64,000 nt of DNA from Impatiens glandulifera (GCF_907164915.1 NC_061866.1:22918117-22982116); one strand, 5' to 3'. Counted from the stretch's first letter, positions 11,570-21,912 are shown. Translations and numbers: made by a program. Notes: generated by a model not told the origin, from the letters alone.

Positions 11570-12390
11570 ATGGGACCAAAATCTGCGAAGAAAAGACGAC
11601 TGTTCGTGGAAATAAAAGTAAGAAAGCACATGGTTAAAGCTTTGTTGGACACATGAGCCACAAATTTTTATAGGCAAAAGAGGCAGGAAGACTGAGGATC
11701 AGGTACACTAAAAAGAAACGATGACTTAAAATAGTCAACTCGGTACCAAATGCAACTTATGGAGTTTCTCCTAATGAAAATATCAACTTGGGGGAGTGGA
11801 CTGTCCTCCTAAATTTTTACATCGTTGACATGGATGACTACAAAATGGTCATCGATATAGAGTTCCTAGACAAGATAAATGTCTTCCTACTCCCTTATGC
11901 CAATACTATGTACATTCTAGAGCAAGTCAATACTTGCATGATACCTTTAACAATGGAGGGTAAGATAAAAGCTAGGAAACTCACCTCCATGCAACTCTCA
12001 AAAGGTGTGAAGAAGGCCCACCCAACATTCTTTGTTACCGTGAATGAAGAGGAGAATAATGCGTCCCAAGAGAAGAAACCTCCAAAAGTTACAAATATCA
12101 TAGAGAAATTTCAGTATGTAATGCCCGCTGAATTACCAAAGAAGCTTCACCTAAGAGAGAGATGAATCACAAAATAAAGTTATTCGAAGGTACTAAACCA
12201 TTAGCGGTAGTCCTTTATCACATGGAACCTCTCAAATTGGAGAAGCTGAAGAGGCAACTGAAGGAGTCGCTCTTCAAGAAAGAGAAGTGTGAAATTGGTA
12301 AGGCTGCCAAAAAATTAAGAAATGGGAGGACAAGAAGAGAAAACATTTGGAATTAGAAGGAGACCGAGTGATGGTAAAAATTCAAAGATC
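11570..12390 (+). pseudogene. Ty3/gypsy protease fragment joined to integrase C-terminal tail (D1 copy)
   Basis: An aspartic-protease-like region follows gag: KALLDT(stop) in place of a D-T-G type motif near 11640, then EWTVLLNFYIVDMDDYKMVI and DIEFLDKINV. Reverse transcriptase, RNase H and the integrase core are missing. At about 12310-12385 the sequence reads KWEDKKRRHLELEGDRVMVK across frame breaks, which resembles the region near the C-terminus of gypsy integrase. The element therefore carried an internal deletion before duplication. The D1 copy ends at about 12385 where a second deletion begins. Confidence 0.6.
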
Positions 12391-12815
12391 AAGGGGACTC
12401 GAGAATCAAGGATTTAGATTCATTTAACAAACCTCTCTAGCAACAAATTTTCTTCGGAGCCTAACTGTTTGTGGGTTGATATGATCAGATGCATGTATGG
12501 AAAGAAATTGTCTGGATTGTTCACCAAAGATACCCCGACCAACTATTTATAGAGTTTAGAGAGACATCTCTACTATGTAAAAGTCTTTTCATGGGCAATG
12601 CAGATTCTCGTTGGGCAATGACTTATCGATCAACTTTTGGGACGATATTTGGTGTAGTATAAGAAGTCTTGCTTTGTCATTCTAAACCCTCACTTTAACT
12701 GTAATCTGTAGAAATTCTATGGTCAAGGACATGTTCGATCAATGTTTGAATAGTTTCATGAGTGAAATAAGATATATGAGAAGACTTAATGTTAGAGAGG
12801 TAACTAAAATTTTTG
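12386..12815 (+). pseudogene. LINE remnant, region after the reverse transcriptase (D1 copy)
   Basis: Across frames one can read IKDLDSFNK, then SWAMQILVG and NDLSINFWDDIWC, which matches the stretch after the reverse transcriptase in plant L1-like LINE ORF2 (GLGIKDLDSFNKALLAK and VGNG-x-S-x-x-FW-x-DIWC). It is full of stops. The upstream LINE part is present only in D2 (40485-42160), which shows that D1 has lost about 1.73 kb here. Confidence 0.7.
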
Positions 12816-13742
12816 TAATATACCGCTTCAAGTTTCGAAGTTAAACAAAATATGTATTAGTTGTCTCCAATTAATTTTTTTTATAAGCTTATATTATCAT
12901 GCTTATCATTTTTATCATAATAAATCAATTAGAATAACAATTTTTTTAAGAGACATGGTCTTCTCTCGACCAGATAAAAACCAACACAAATACATGTTTT
13001 TTGTACACGATAAAATACCAATCAACTTTTTTGGGATTGAAGAGTCGTTTAAAGAAATTATTCTTGTCGTTTGATAAAATATATTAACAGAAATTGAAAA
13101 GTCTTATAAAATAAATTAGACTTTATAGTCAAACCCCATAACTTATCTTTTGATCGAATCTCAACCGAGGTCTCTTTTAGCTTTTTTTTAATATTTATAA
13201 TAACTATAACAACAAAAAATTCGTCACCTAATATTTATTGTCAAATTAGGAAAAGAAATTTTTGGTGCATGAGCACCAAGAATTGGAGATTATGATTTTT
13301 TTTAGGTCTCGATGTTTCGTTACGTGTAGAAAAGGGCATCGATTTTATACTTCACACGTTTGCCTAGTTTGACGATGTCTACTACTATTTTTTTGTATTT
13401 TTAGAAAATATTATTTTACACTTTCTTTTTTTATATATTTTTAATTCACGTTAAAATTTTCCTATTGTGCTAATTCTAGTAATAAAGTTTGATTTATATG
13501 TATACGATCGGTCGTTTATCAAAGAGCACTAACTAATAGTCCTGTGAAAAAAAGTTTCCATCAAAAACATGGCTCTTGTGATGTTTGTGACAAACAAAAT
13601 ATATAAGCAAATACAACAATATACAAGAATAATATATGTATATATACAAAGATAAATAATAAGTATATATTGATTTTAGGTGTTTTTGTTGAAGTGACCA
13701 ATAAATAATAAATATTGTAAAATCTCTATTTACATATATGCA
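12816..13742. repeat. Segment D1, right block, non-coding
   Basis: AT-rich DNA matching 42590-43520 with few changes. The part at about 12845-13000 also resembles 4105-4240 (TATTATCATG, TTTTTATCAT, AAAACCAACA shared), so an older repeat lies inside D1 twice. Homology with D2 stops near 13742. Confidence 0.8.
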
Positions 13743-14050
13743 TATGTAATATATGTATATATACAAAGAGAAATGATACGTAAATAGTATTTTTGGGTTT
13801 ATAAAAAAATTTAGTTCAAGAGAACTCATAAAAATAATCCTAAGTCTAAGTTAGTGATAGGTTCAATTTTAGTTAAGTCTTTGATTTTTTATTATTATTT
13901 AATTCTAACATAGGATCCAGCAAGCCACAAATCTATCTAAAAATTAAACAAAGATTAAAATGTAAACCAAAATTTGAGCAAAATAAAAATATAATATAAA
14001 ATAAAAACCAATTGGACCATAGAGAAGCCTCCACGGTTAAAGAACATGTC
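13743..14050. other. AT-rich stretch, nothing recognised
   Basis: Low-complexity AT-rich DNA right of the D1 border with no gene or repeat I can name. Confidence 0.4.
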
Positions 14051-14052
14051 AT

Positions 14053-14930
14053 CACTACTAAAAAAATCGAGCCCTACTAGGTCGGATGCTAGAGCACGTC
14101 CCTTTTGGCGGTCCTTGGGTACAGTGACCTTAAGCTCTCGGTCCTAGCATGTAACAGCCTTCAGTTGGTCCTAGCATGCAGCAGTATTCTGCCATCGGTC
14201 CTATCGTATGGCAACCGCCGTCCCTTGGTCTATTGGGTGCATAAACACCGGTCTTGGTCTTCAGCATCAATAGGTGCAGAAGATACGGTTGGGTGCAGGA
14301 TCAACTGTCCAGCGTTTTCTTTTTCACGGTCGGGTGTACTTCACTAGTGGTCTTCTAATATGTTCAAATTCTAGATAGAAGCTATCAACATCGGTCATAA
14401 GCATTTGGAACAACAACAATCACCATTAGTCGGTTATCGAGTGGAGAAAGTCAGCAATGAAGAGGAACCATCAGTCGGATGCGCCGAAAGATGTAGACAA
14501 CTGTGCAAATAAGCCCTCGGGTGCTGAATTAGAGGCTAACAGGGTAGCTCTCAGTCGGAAGAGACAAGAAAATGAGCTAGCGTACTTGGCTCTAGGTCGA
14601 TTGGAAACTGCTGGTTACCGGGTGGAGAAATTGTGAGGCTAAGGAGAAGCTCTTATTGGTCGTAAGCGTCAGGAAACTTAGTAAGCTGCTAAGTTCCTCC
14701 GTTGGGTAGAAGCTGCAGAAAACGTGTGAAGTCTAGAAGCCAACAGTGAGCCAGCAGAGGAGGTCCTTTGTCGGATGTGTCGGGAAGCCTAACTACATAT
14801 GAAATCTGGCTAGTTCGCCAGAAAATCTGATGTTCGCTCTCTCGATTGCTAGCTGGTCCGCTGGTGCATTTCTTGGCCTGTGGACTCTTCCTCTCGGTCG
14901 TATGTAGGAACGGACCAAGAAATTTGAATT
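14053..14930. other. GC-richer island of unknown origin with recurring CGGTC / GTCGG words
   Basis: This block is clearly richer in G and C than its surroundings and uses a limited set of words: GGTCCTAGCATG, CGGTC, AGTCGG and GGGTG recur many times on one strand. It starts CACTACTAAAAAAAT, similar to some CACTA termini, but I find no matching inverted end. The only sizeable frame, 14105-14347, shows no recognised domain. It may be a piece of a transposon subterminal region. Confidence 0.4.
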
Positions 14931-16689
14931 GGGGTGGGTTTAAAAAATATCTGAGGTGTGTTTAAGAAAATTACGAGAAATTTAGGAATAGAACGAGTGA
15001 ATAAACGTAAGTTTTGTCTATTTTTTAAAAATTAGATAAGAAAAAATAGTGAATTAAATTAAAAATTAATGAAAATGTTAGATATCATATTTTATTTTTA
15101 CCGTAAAAAAATATTTTTTTGTTAACATATATATCATATCAACATCTTTCTTTCACTATACCAGGGAATCCATAACATATTTTATTAACAGGGTAAATGA
15201 ATATAATAAAAAATAAGTCATTTTAATATTTAACTATTAATTATTAAAATGATATTAGTTTAAAAAAATTAGATTGAAATTTAAATATTATTAGTTGTTT
15301 AAAAATAATTTCTTATAATTTACATCAATTAAGGTTCAACTCTCTAGTATATATTACAAATATTTAATATTAAAAAATATATATGTTATTATGAAAAGTG
15401 TATGAGTAGTTAAAGCAAGTGAATGATTTGAAATTCGAGTTATTTAACAGAATAACACTTGTATTTATTGAGCTCGTAATGGTACCTCGCAATTCAAAAG
15501 TGTCTTTTCAACAAAAACAAGTCACACTTAGGTTTTGTAATGTTGTGAAGATAGATGTAATTCAATGGGAGGCGACACCATTACTAACATGCAAGTCACT
15601 TTGAAAAAGAAATAAGGTGGGCTTAGCCCTCTCTTGAGTACGTTCCTGGTCGTATGTGCCGCTACAACAAGGAAGAATATTCTAACTACATGGTGGTCAT
15701 GATTGCCCCAAACTTCAATATAACTAAATACAAATATTAGTATTATAAAATAAAATAATTTATAAATTAGAATCACTAAATAATAACATAAAAATTAAGA
15801 ATTAATCAACATAGACATTAATTTTTTATGAACAAATGTGAGATTTACTTTTTGTTTCTTTTATTTCGGTCAAATAACCTTGGATCTCGTTAGAATAAAA
15901 TTGCACTCAAGTTAATTTATTTAGTTTTATGAATAATAAAGACCAGACCAGACCCCGATTTCAAATTCAAATTCAAATTCAAATTATTTCTAAAACACAT
16001 AACTGGTAAAAATTTTAAATTAGAGATCATCCTTGTTCAATTTTAAGATATTAATTTCAATTTTGGTTTGGATAGAATGTTTTTATTTTTAAAATGATGA
16101 ATATGAGCTCAGAAGAAATTTCAATTTTTATTTTTAAAACTACAGATGACCGATAAACCTAAATTTGGCTAGTGATTTTGTTTAGCCAATTATTTATCCT
16201 TAATCATCATTACCCAACAACTTTTTCAAACCTCTGGCTTAATCTCAATGAACTTTAAATTATCTATAGCAAAACAGATCAAGAAAGCTTAGACCAAATG
16301 TAACCAAAACTAGCCTTTTGAAGTTGTTTTTGGTTTTAAATTTCAGTCTGAGTTTTGATGTCTTAAGGTTTTAATTTTCTTTTTTTATTTTTTTTTATTT
16401 ACTTATGTTACATTAGTTAAAGATGAATTTGGAAAAATTAAAACCAAATAAAATTTAAAAGCATGCAAATATATTTTTTATGTTATTAAATGCAAAGAAA
16501 GGGAAATTCATGATCTTACAATGATGACATGCTCTTGATTTCATGGAGGAATTTCAGTTGTGGGAAATTTTTGACAGCGCAAGGACACAAAATTATGTGG
16601 GGAGGCTAAGTATTTATGTACAAGGTTGGAAGGATCTAGAGATCATAAGACTCCAACCTGTCATTTCATTTAAAGAATACCTTAGATTT
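14931..16689. other. AT-rich intergenic DNA
   Basis: No gene is recognised. A short (AAATTC)n run lies at about 15961-15985. Frames at 15419-15604 and 15528-15776 overlap on opposite strands, lack homology and look like chance. Confidence 0.45.
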
Positions 16690-17199
16690 TGACTTCATAA
16701 GTGTCATTCAAAATTTTAATTCAATTAAATGAACAATTCTGTTTTTCTTTTTCTGTGATCACGGTCAATAAGCTTCTAAGTCCTTCCAACTTATAAAAAA
16801 AAAAAAATTTGCAAAACAAAAATGATAAAAGTGTTAATTATTGTTATTCTAAAAGAAATAATTTTATTTATTCGTATTGTTAAGCAAATAATAATAACTG
16901 ATTAATTTAAATTCAAACTAATCTAATTAATTGTAAACCAAATAATCTAATTAATTAATAATCTAAGAAATTAATTTAATTAATATATAATAACCGAAAT
17001 TATATACATATATATATATAAAATACATATTAACGAATTTTCATATATATAAAATATTTGTTAATTGATATATATATATATACTTATTTCCATAATTTCT
17101 TCATTTGAAAGTTCCCGTTTGATTTTTTTTAAATTTCAAACCATAAAAAAACCACTTACAAATATGTTTCAACAAAAATTAAAAACTATTTTTTCTCCA

Positions 17200-17203
<4 letters not shown>

Positions 17204-17294
<91 letters not shown>
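17204..17294. repeat. (AT)n microsatellite
   Basis: About 91 bp of uninterrupted AT dinucleotide just upstream of the MADS pseudogene in arm A. Arm B has only a few bases of TATATAA at the matching place (near 53270), so the run grew after the duplication or shrank in arm B. Confidence 0.97.
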
Positions 17295-17440
17295 GGCGGT
17301 CGACGGACACAGCTTTATATCCAAGTAATCGTTCATCAAAAGAGAAAGAAGAGATCGAAAGGGAGAAAGAAGCACTCGAAACTCGAAAGCAAATCTGATT
17401 GATTTTTCTGTCTCCTCCTCCTCGAATAGATATATAGATC

Positions 17441-17963
17441 ATGACGGGGGCGGCGACATCTGATGATAGTAAAAGTGACGGGAGAAAAAATAACAGAGGT
17501 TAAGGGAAGAAGAAGATTAACATTGCGCGAATCGAAAACAAATCTCAAAGAATGGTGAGTTTCTTCAAGCGCAAATCTAGTCTGTTAAAAAATCTGAGTG
17601 AGTTTCAGAAATTGACGGGACAAGAGGTTGGCGCCCTAGTCTTCTCCCCCGCCGGTCAAATGTACACCTCCATCAACAACAACAACAACGGGAGGGCCCT
17701 CCTCCTTTGACGTTATTGTTGACGGAATCCTGCAAGTTGGCGATCCCACGATACAATTACAACAAGATATCAGGATGAGGACGACGACTAGGGAATCATC
17801 CGACAAGAGCGACGACGACTTTGCGTTTCTGATCGGATGGATTCTCAATGCAATGGGTTTAGATGATGATCTTGGGTCCGATGATTTACAATTGTTGGCG
17901 TCCAAGATGGCGGATCTCGAGAGGATTAAAGAGGAGGTCGACAACCGCATAACTTCTTCTTAA
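17441..17963 (+). pseudogene. Type I MADS-box pseudogene, copy A
   Basis: Translation starts MTGAATSDDSKSDG and contains an SRF-type MADS domain: KKKINIARIENKSQRMVSF followed by a KRKSSLLKN stretch and VFSPAGQMYTS. This is closest to plant type I (M-alpha, AGL61/62-like) factors, which have no K domain. Damage: codon 21 is TAA (17501-17503) where copy B has CAA, and a one-base indel in the Asn-repeat/GGGAGGG stretch near 17690-17700 shifts the frame. The C-terminal frame to the stop at 17961 is otherwise preserved and is 10 codons longer than in copy B. Copia insertion 17970-26977 starts six bases after the stop. Confidence 0.85.
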
Positions 17964-17969
17964 TTAAAT

Positions 17970-18201
17970 TGTTGGGATGAAGAGAAAAATAAGGAACGAA
18001 GGTTACAAAAGGAAATGAAAATATTCTTATTTTGTTGTGATTCACCAATCATCCCATTACAAGGTAAATATATAATAAAAATAAAAATCTTTTCGTTATC
18101 TTAGAATTAAATATTGTAACTTATAACCTCCCAATATTATCCTAATCAATACCATAATTAATTAAAAATATTTATTTTAATTAAAAACATTAATTTCAAC
18201 A
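17970..18201 (-). repeat. 3' LTR of the 17-27 kb Copia element
   Basis: 232-bp LTR at the downstream end relative to the minus-strand element. The polyprotein reading frame ends with TGA formed by the first LTR bases (TGTTGA), so the stop lies inside the LTR. Confidence 0.93.
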
Positions 18202-19086
18202 CTCCCCCTCAATATTTTTGTTGGTCATGCCTAACAAATCTCGTAAGTAGACGAATTTGTTTAAAGGAAGTGCTTTAGTGAAGATATCTGCAAGTTGATC
18301 TCCAGTCTTTACGTGCTTGATCATTACTTCTTCATCATCCACTGCTTCACGAATGTAGTGATATTTAAGGTTGATGTGTTTTGTTCGACTATGAAATACC
18401 GCATTTTTCGACATAGAAATTGCCGATTTGCTATCGCAAAAGAGAACTGTAGCCATATCTTGTTTCTCCCCCATGTCTTCTAAAATCTTCCTTAGCCAAA
18501 CCACTTGTTTGGTTGCTTCGTTTGCCAATACGTATTCGGCTTCGGCGGAGGAATGTGCAACTCTCTCTTTCTTTTTCGAGGCCCATGAAAAAATACCTGA
18601 ACCTAGTGAATAACAATACCCGGATGTACTCTTCATGTCATCCATGCTTCTAGCCCAATCGCTATCACAGAACCAAAACAACTCAATATCTTCACTATCA
18701 TTTTTTTCAAACATGAGACCATACTCCATAGTCCCTTTAATGTATCGCAACACTCTCTTTGCAACTCCAAGATGAATTTTGCTTGGTCGGTGCATAAACC
18801 GAGATAATAAACCCGTAGTATACATGATATCGGGTCTTGTAATCGTAAGGTACAACAAACTTCCAACCAGACTTCTATATTGTACCGCATCAGCATCACC
18901 ACTACCATCATCTTTCACCAACTTCTCATTTACTACCAATGGAGTCATCACGGGATTACAGTTCTCCATTTTAAATTTTGAATGAATACTTTGGGCATAC
19001 TTATTTTGACAAATAAATACACCTCCATCATTTTGATCAATCTCAATACACAAGAAATAATGTAACAAACCTAAATCATTCATCTC
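18196..19086 (-). pseudogene. pol: Copia pol, C-terminal part: end of reverse transcriptase and RNase H
   Basis: Host-element residues from NDLGLLHYFL onward, including RPDIMYTTGLLSRFM, the RNase H entry FWFCDSDWARSMDD with KSTSGYC, SSAEAEYVLANEA, FCDSKSAISMSKN, RTKHINLKYHYIRE and QLADIFTKALP. No internal stop is seen from 19086 down to the stop at 18196. It is separated from its N-terminal part by the nested element; the first residues of the open frame upstream (MAGLKLIYLIFLS) come from the nested LTR, not from Copia. Confidence 0.9.
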
Positions 19087-19298
19087 TGATAGAAAAATTA
19101 AGTAGATTAATTTTAAACCGGCCACACATTACGATTTTTGAATATTTATTCTAAATAATCAAAAAGGGAGAAATTGATAGAAAATAATTGTTATAACTTA
19201 TGAAAAGTTTAATGAATAGATAAAACTAAGTTCAAATATATATATGTTAAACCGCTAAGTTAGATCAAGTATATTAATTGGTTTAAATATAACAAGAA

Positions 19299-19368
19299 GT
19301 TGTTGTAGCGTAGTGGTTAACACCTCTGCCTGTCACACAGGTAACCAGGGATCAAATTCCACTAGCTG
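19299..19368 (+). other. tRNA-Asp-like module inside the left LTR
   Basis: About 70 nt align by eye with plant tRNA-Asp(GTC): GTTGTTGTAGCGTAGTGG against GTCGTTGTAGTATAGTGG, then CCTGTCACACAGG in the anticodon arm with GTC at 19332-19334. The A box TAGCGTAGTGG (19306-19316) fits the Pol III consensus. The B box GGATCAAATTC (19349-19359) has one or two departures from GGTTCRANNCC. The anticodon stem keeps four of five pairs; acceptor and T stems are largely lost, so this is a relic or SINE head, not a working tRNA. Confidence 0.7.
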
Positions 19369-19651
19369 CAGCTGCTCAGTCATAAATGTTCCGGTTGATT
19401 AAATGTTGTGAAGCTCTGGTTATTAAATGAGTAATCCAAATCCAGAAGCAATCTCCAGGCAGCAGGTAGCTGTCAGGCAGGCGGCCGACTAAGTGCATGT
19501 CTGTCATGTGTCCAACATGCAAACCGGCTAAGTGCATGACTGCCAAGTGTTGAGGAAGGTGAAGCGTGCAAGCAACCTCTCTGCACAGGCGTGATAATGA
19601 TTAACCAATCCAAAGGAGAGAGAAGAAAAGTGACCGTTGGCTCTTCTCAGC

Positions 19652-19660
19652 TATAAAAGG
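19652..19660 (+). promoter_or_regulatory. LTR TATA box
   Basis: TATAAAAGG in the left LTR, preceded by CTTCTCAGC; the same box is at 22896-22904 in the right LTR. In the solo LTR it is changed to TATAAACGG (minus strand, near 57337). Role as Pol II promoter is inferred from family knowledge. Confidence 0.65.
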
Positions 19661-19922
19661 AAGACGGAATGTCTTCATTAAATACAACAAGAGGCAGTTG
19701 ACAAGTTGTGCGAGTTACAAGATTACGAATCATAAAAACAATAAGTTATAGAGAGATAAACTTTCACATTCCAAACTGGTGTGTCTAAAACCGGAAGCTT
19801 TCTGTATTGTGTTGTGTTGAGTTGTTGTATTACATCATAGAGTGAGTTTGGTGTAACCGGCGAGTAGCGAAGTTGGGCTCGACCGGCAGTGTCTGTTGTA
19901 ACTATAAAAGTTAGTGGAGATC

Positions 19923-19968
19923 CTTCTCATAACCTGAGAAGAAGGGGTGACGTAGGAGGGTTTGCTCC
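19923..19968 (+). promoter_or_regulatory. Conserved LTR block: two hairpins around a TGACGT motif
   Basis: CTTCTC/GAGAAG (loop ATAACCT), then TGACGT (19948-19953), then GGAG/CTCC (loop GGTTTG), then ATCCATAAAC. The second half recurs, in element sense, in the LTR of the unrelated-looking Copia at 47.7-48.5 kb and in the solo LTR (57024-57080), while neighbouring LTR sequence has diverged. TGACGT is a bZIP-type core. Confidence 0.6.
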
Positions 19969-20317
19969 GAACATCCATAAACAAATTCTTGTCTCGTGTT
20001 CTTTCTTTCGCTCTCATTTCTTGCTTACTTAACTTAAACCTCAAACCAATCATACTCCTAAAACCGGTCACTCATATCCATAAAACCGACTCCTTCTAAA
20101 ACATCATCTAAAAGTCGCATACGTTGCTTCAACCTGAAACAGACATTTCCGCCCTTGAACCCCCCGGTTCAAGAGTCTGTGACAGTTTGCGCAGTGCTGA
20201 GAACGGTTTTAGTCTTTAACCGGACTATCACCAAAGAGTGTTGTGTGTTGTAAGCGGCCACCCTTCCTGAAACCGGAAACACCCCGGTCCTCTAAGGGCG
20301 TCCCCGATCCTAACAAG

Positions 20318-20329
20318 TGGTATCAGAGC
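20318..20329 (+). promoter_or_regulatory. Primer-binding site of the nested element
   Basis: TGGTATCAGAGC, two bases after the left LTR end, complementary to the 3' end of initiator Met-tRNA. Confidence 0.93.
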
Positions 20330-20360
20330 GAGGTTCTTAGCACTCAAGCAACCGAAGAAG

Positions 20361-21407
20361 ATGGGAAGCATGACCCACAGCGATAGGCCACTTATGCTAA
20401 ACATTGAGGCATTTAGCGGCTGGAAGAAACAGATGTATTTACATCTGATCACGTTGGATGATGAAATGAGCACCATCCTAAAGGAGGGTCCGATAAAGAT
20501 TAACAAGGAGACGGAAGAATGGACGGCTGAAGATAGGAGAAGAAGTAACCTAGACAACCATTGCATGAGACATATTTTCAAATCTTTGGATAACAACACT
20601 TTCGAGAAAGTCATGGAATGCGAAACGGGAAAAGAAGTGTGGGAAAAGTTGATCCAACTGTTTGAAGGTAGTGATCAAACAAAGGAGAACCAGAAAGAGC
20701 ATAAAGCTCTAATGGCTGCTGAAAGGAAGGGAAAATGGGCCGATAGCGATTCGGACAACTCATCATCCATCGACAATGATGATAAAGTTGAAACCTGCTT
20801 CACGGCTAAGAAAGAATCTGAGGTATTTGATCTCTCTTTTGATGATTTTACACGAGATGATCTAATTGCTGCACTAAATGACATGGTCATTAAGTATAGA
20901 AAACTGTCAAAATCCTTTAATCAAACTATTTCAAAAATTAAATATGATAGTTCAAAATGTTCATCTCAAATCAAAGAGGTTGATGTTTCAATAAATGAGA
21001 TCTCATCTGTGAATGAGAAGCTCAAGGAAGAAATTATAAGCTGTAATGTTTTAACTTCAAAGGATGAGATGATTTATGTAAAACCAACTTTAAGCTGGCT
21101 GAAACCTGAGAGAAGGGCAGCCAGTTTGTATGGAAAAGAAAATTTTGACCGAAAGTTTAGAGATGTTTACCGAAAAACATCTTTTAAAGTTAAATCATCA
21201 TCAGGTAGATATACTATACATACACACAACGGAAAATCCATCAAAATAATCAAAGTATGGATTCCCAAGGGATTAATAAGCCACGGACCCAAAGAAAAAT
21301 GGGGAACAGATTCTCTATTGTCTATGAATGCAGGTAAATCAAGACAGGAGCTTGGAAGAGACAGCATTGCGTCCGGACAGCCGGCTGCTGACGAACACAT
21401 CATATGA
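20361..21407 (+). CDS. gag: gag-like protein of the nested non-autonomous LTR element
   Basis: A 348-residue open frame starting MGSMTHSDRPLMLNIEAF, 32 bases after the primer site. N-terminal part is a Copia gag (DUF4219/UBN2-type): SGWKKQMYLHL, a WTAEDRR stretch, ETGKEVWEKLIQLFEGSDQT. It continues into an acidic Ser-rich stretch (SDSDNSSSIDNDD) and a coiled-coil-like part, then KSIKIIKVWIPKGLISHGPK. The same end (KSIKITQIWISNGLIYRGPK) occurs in the gag of the Copia at 46.5 kb, normally followed by protease. No zinc knuckle is seen and the frame stops where protease should start, so the element keeps gag only. The N-terminal portion between the UBN2 part and the acidic stretch is shorter than usual. 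Confidence 0.8.
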   Translation: MGSMTHSDRPLMLNIEAFSGWKKQMYLHLITLDDEMSTILKEGPIKINKETEEWTAEDRRRSNLDNHCMRHIFKSLDNNTFEKVMECETGKEVWEKLIQLFEGSDQTKENQKEHKALMAAERKGKWADSDSDNSSSIDNDDKVETCFTAKKESEVFDLSFDDFTRDDLIAALNDMVIKYRKLSKSFNQTISKIKYDSSKCSSQIKEVDVSINEISSVNEKLKEEIISCNVLTSKDEMIYVKPTLSWLKPERRAASLYGKENFDRKFRDVYRKTSFKVKSSSGRYTIHTHNGKSIKIIKVWIPKGLISHGPKEKWGTDSLLSMNAGKSRQELGRDSIASGQPAADEHII

Positions 21408-21552
21408 AGGGAACAAGAATGAAGTGGCTAACATCAAAGCCACTTCTCGAGTCTAAGTTTTCTTCCCTTAGAAATATTTTAGGATTGTTAGATTACAAAA
21501 TTTGAAGAAAATTTGTTAAAAAAAAAAAATCTCTTTAAACCAAATCGTTTTC

Positions 21553-21912
21553 CCAAAAACCGGCCAAACAAATATAAGCTCTTCAAAAACCGGCCAAACA
21601 AGTGTAAGCTCTTCAAAAACCGGCCAAACAAGTGTAAGCTCTCCAAAAACCGGCCAAACAAGTGTAAGCTCTTCAAAAACCGGCCAAACAAGTGTAAGCT
21701 CTTCAAAAACCGGCCAAACAAGTGTAAGCTCTCCAAAAACCGGCCAAACAAATATAAGCTCTCCAAAAACCGGCCAAACAAATATAAGCTCTTCAAAAAC
21801 CGGCCAAACAAGTGTAAGCTCTCCAAAAACCGGCCAAACAAATGTAAGCTCTTCAAAAACCGGCCAAACAAGTGTAAGCTCTTTAAAACCGGCCAAACAA
21901 ATATAAGCCTTT
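21553..21912. repeat. 30-bp tandem repeat array, 12 copies
   Basis: Unit AAAAACCGGCCAAACAAGTGT plus AAGCTCTTC; the CCGGCC word occurs at 21560, then every 30 bases to 21860, and last at 21889. Variants alternate GTGT/ATAT and TTC/TCC. Because the period is a multiple of three and the unit lacks stops, both strands stay open for 126-149 codons; this is a by-product of the repeat. It lies just before the right LTR. Confidence 0.95.

Larger units (their letters stand above)
19087..20315 (+). repeat. Left LTR (1229 bp) of the nested element
   Basis: Contains the tRNA-Asp-like module (19299-19368), short repeats with ACATGCAAACCGGCTAAGTG, a TATAAAAGG box (19652-19660), two short hairpins near 19923-19968 and ends GATCCTAACA. 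Compared with the right LTR (1569 bp) it lacks about 285 bp just after the tRNA-like module, probably a deletion between GCTGC words. Confidence 0.93.

Noticed and set aside
14053..14066. 5' end of a second CACTA element (CACTACTAAAAAAA)
   Set aside because: No matching TAGTAGTG end or 3-bp duplication found within the following kilobases.
17169..17442. Frames encoding (IY)n on the minus strand, also at 52364-52570 and in the Helitron array
   Set aside because: They are translations of (AT)n microsatellites.
19299..19368. Functional tRNA-Asp gene
   Set aside because: Acceptor and T stems do not pair properly, and the copies differ in the anticodon loop; it is a relic or SINE head within an LTR.
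19835..20071. Identical 78-residue antisense frame in both LTRs (also 23079-23315)
   Set aside because: It is conserved only because the LTR copies are recent duplicates; no domain, and the frame is lost in the solo LTR.
21553..21912. CRISPR-like regular array
   Set aside because: Units are contiguous 30-bp repeats without unique spacers, inside a plant retrotransposon.
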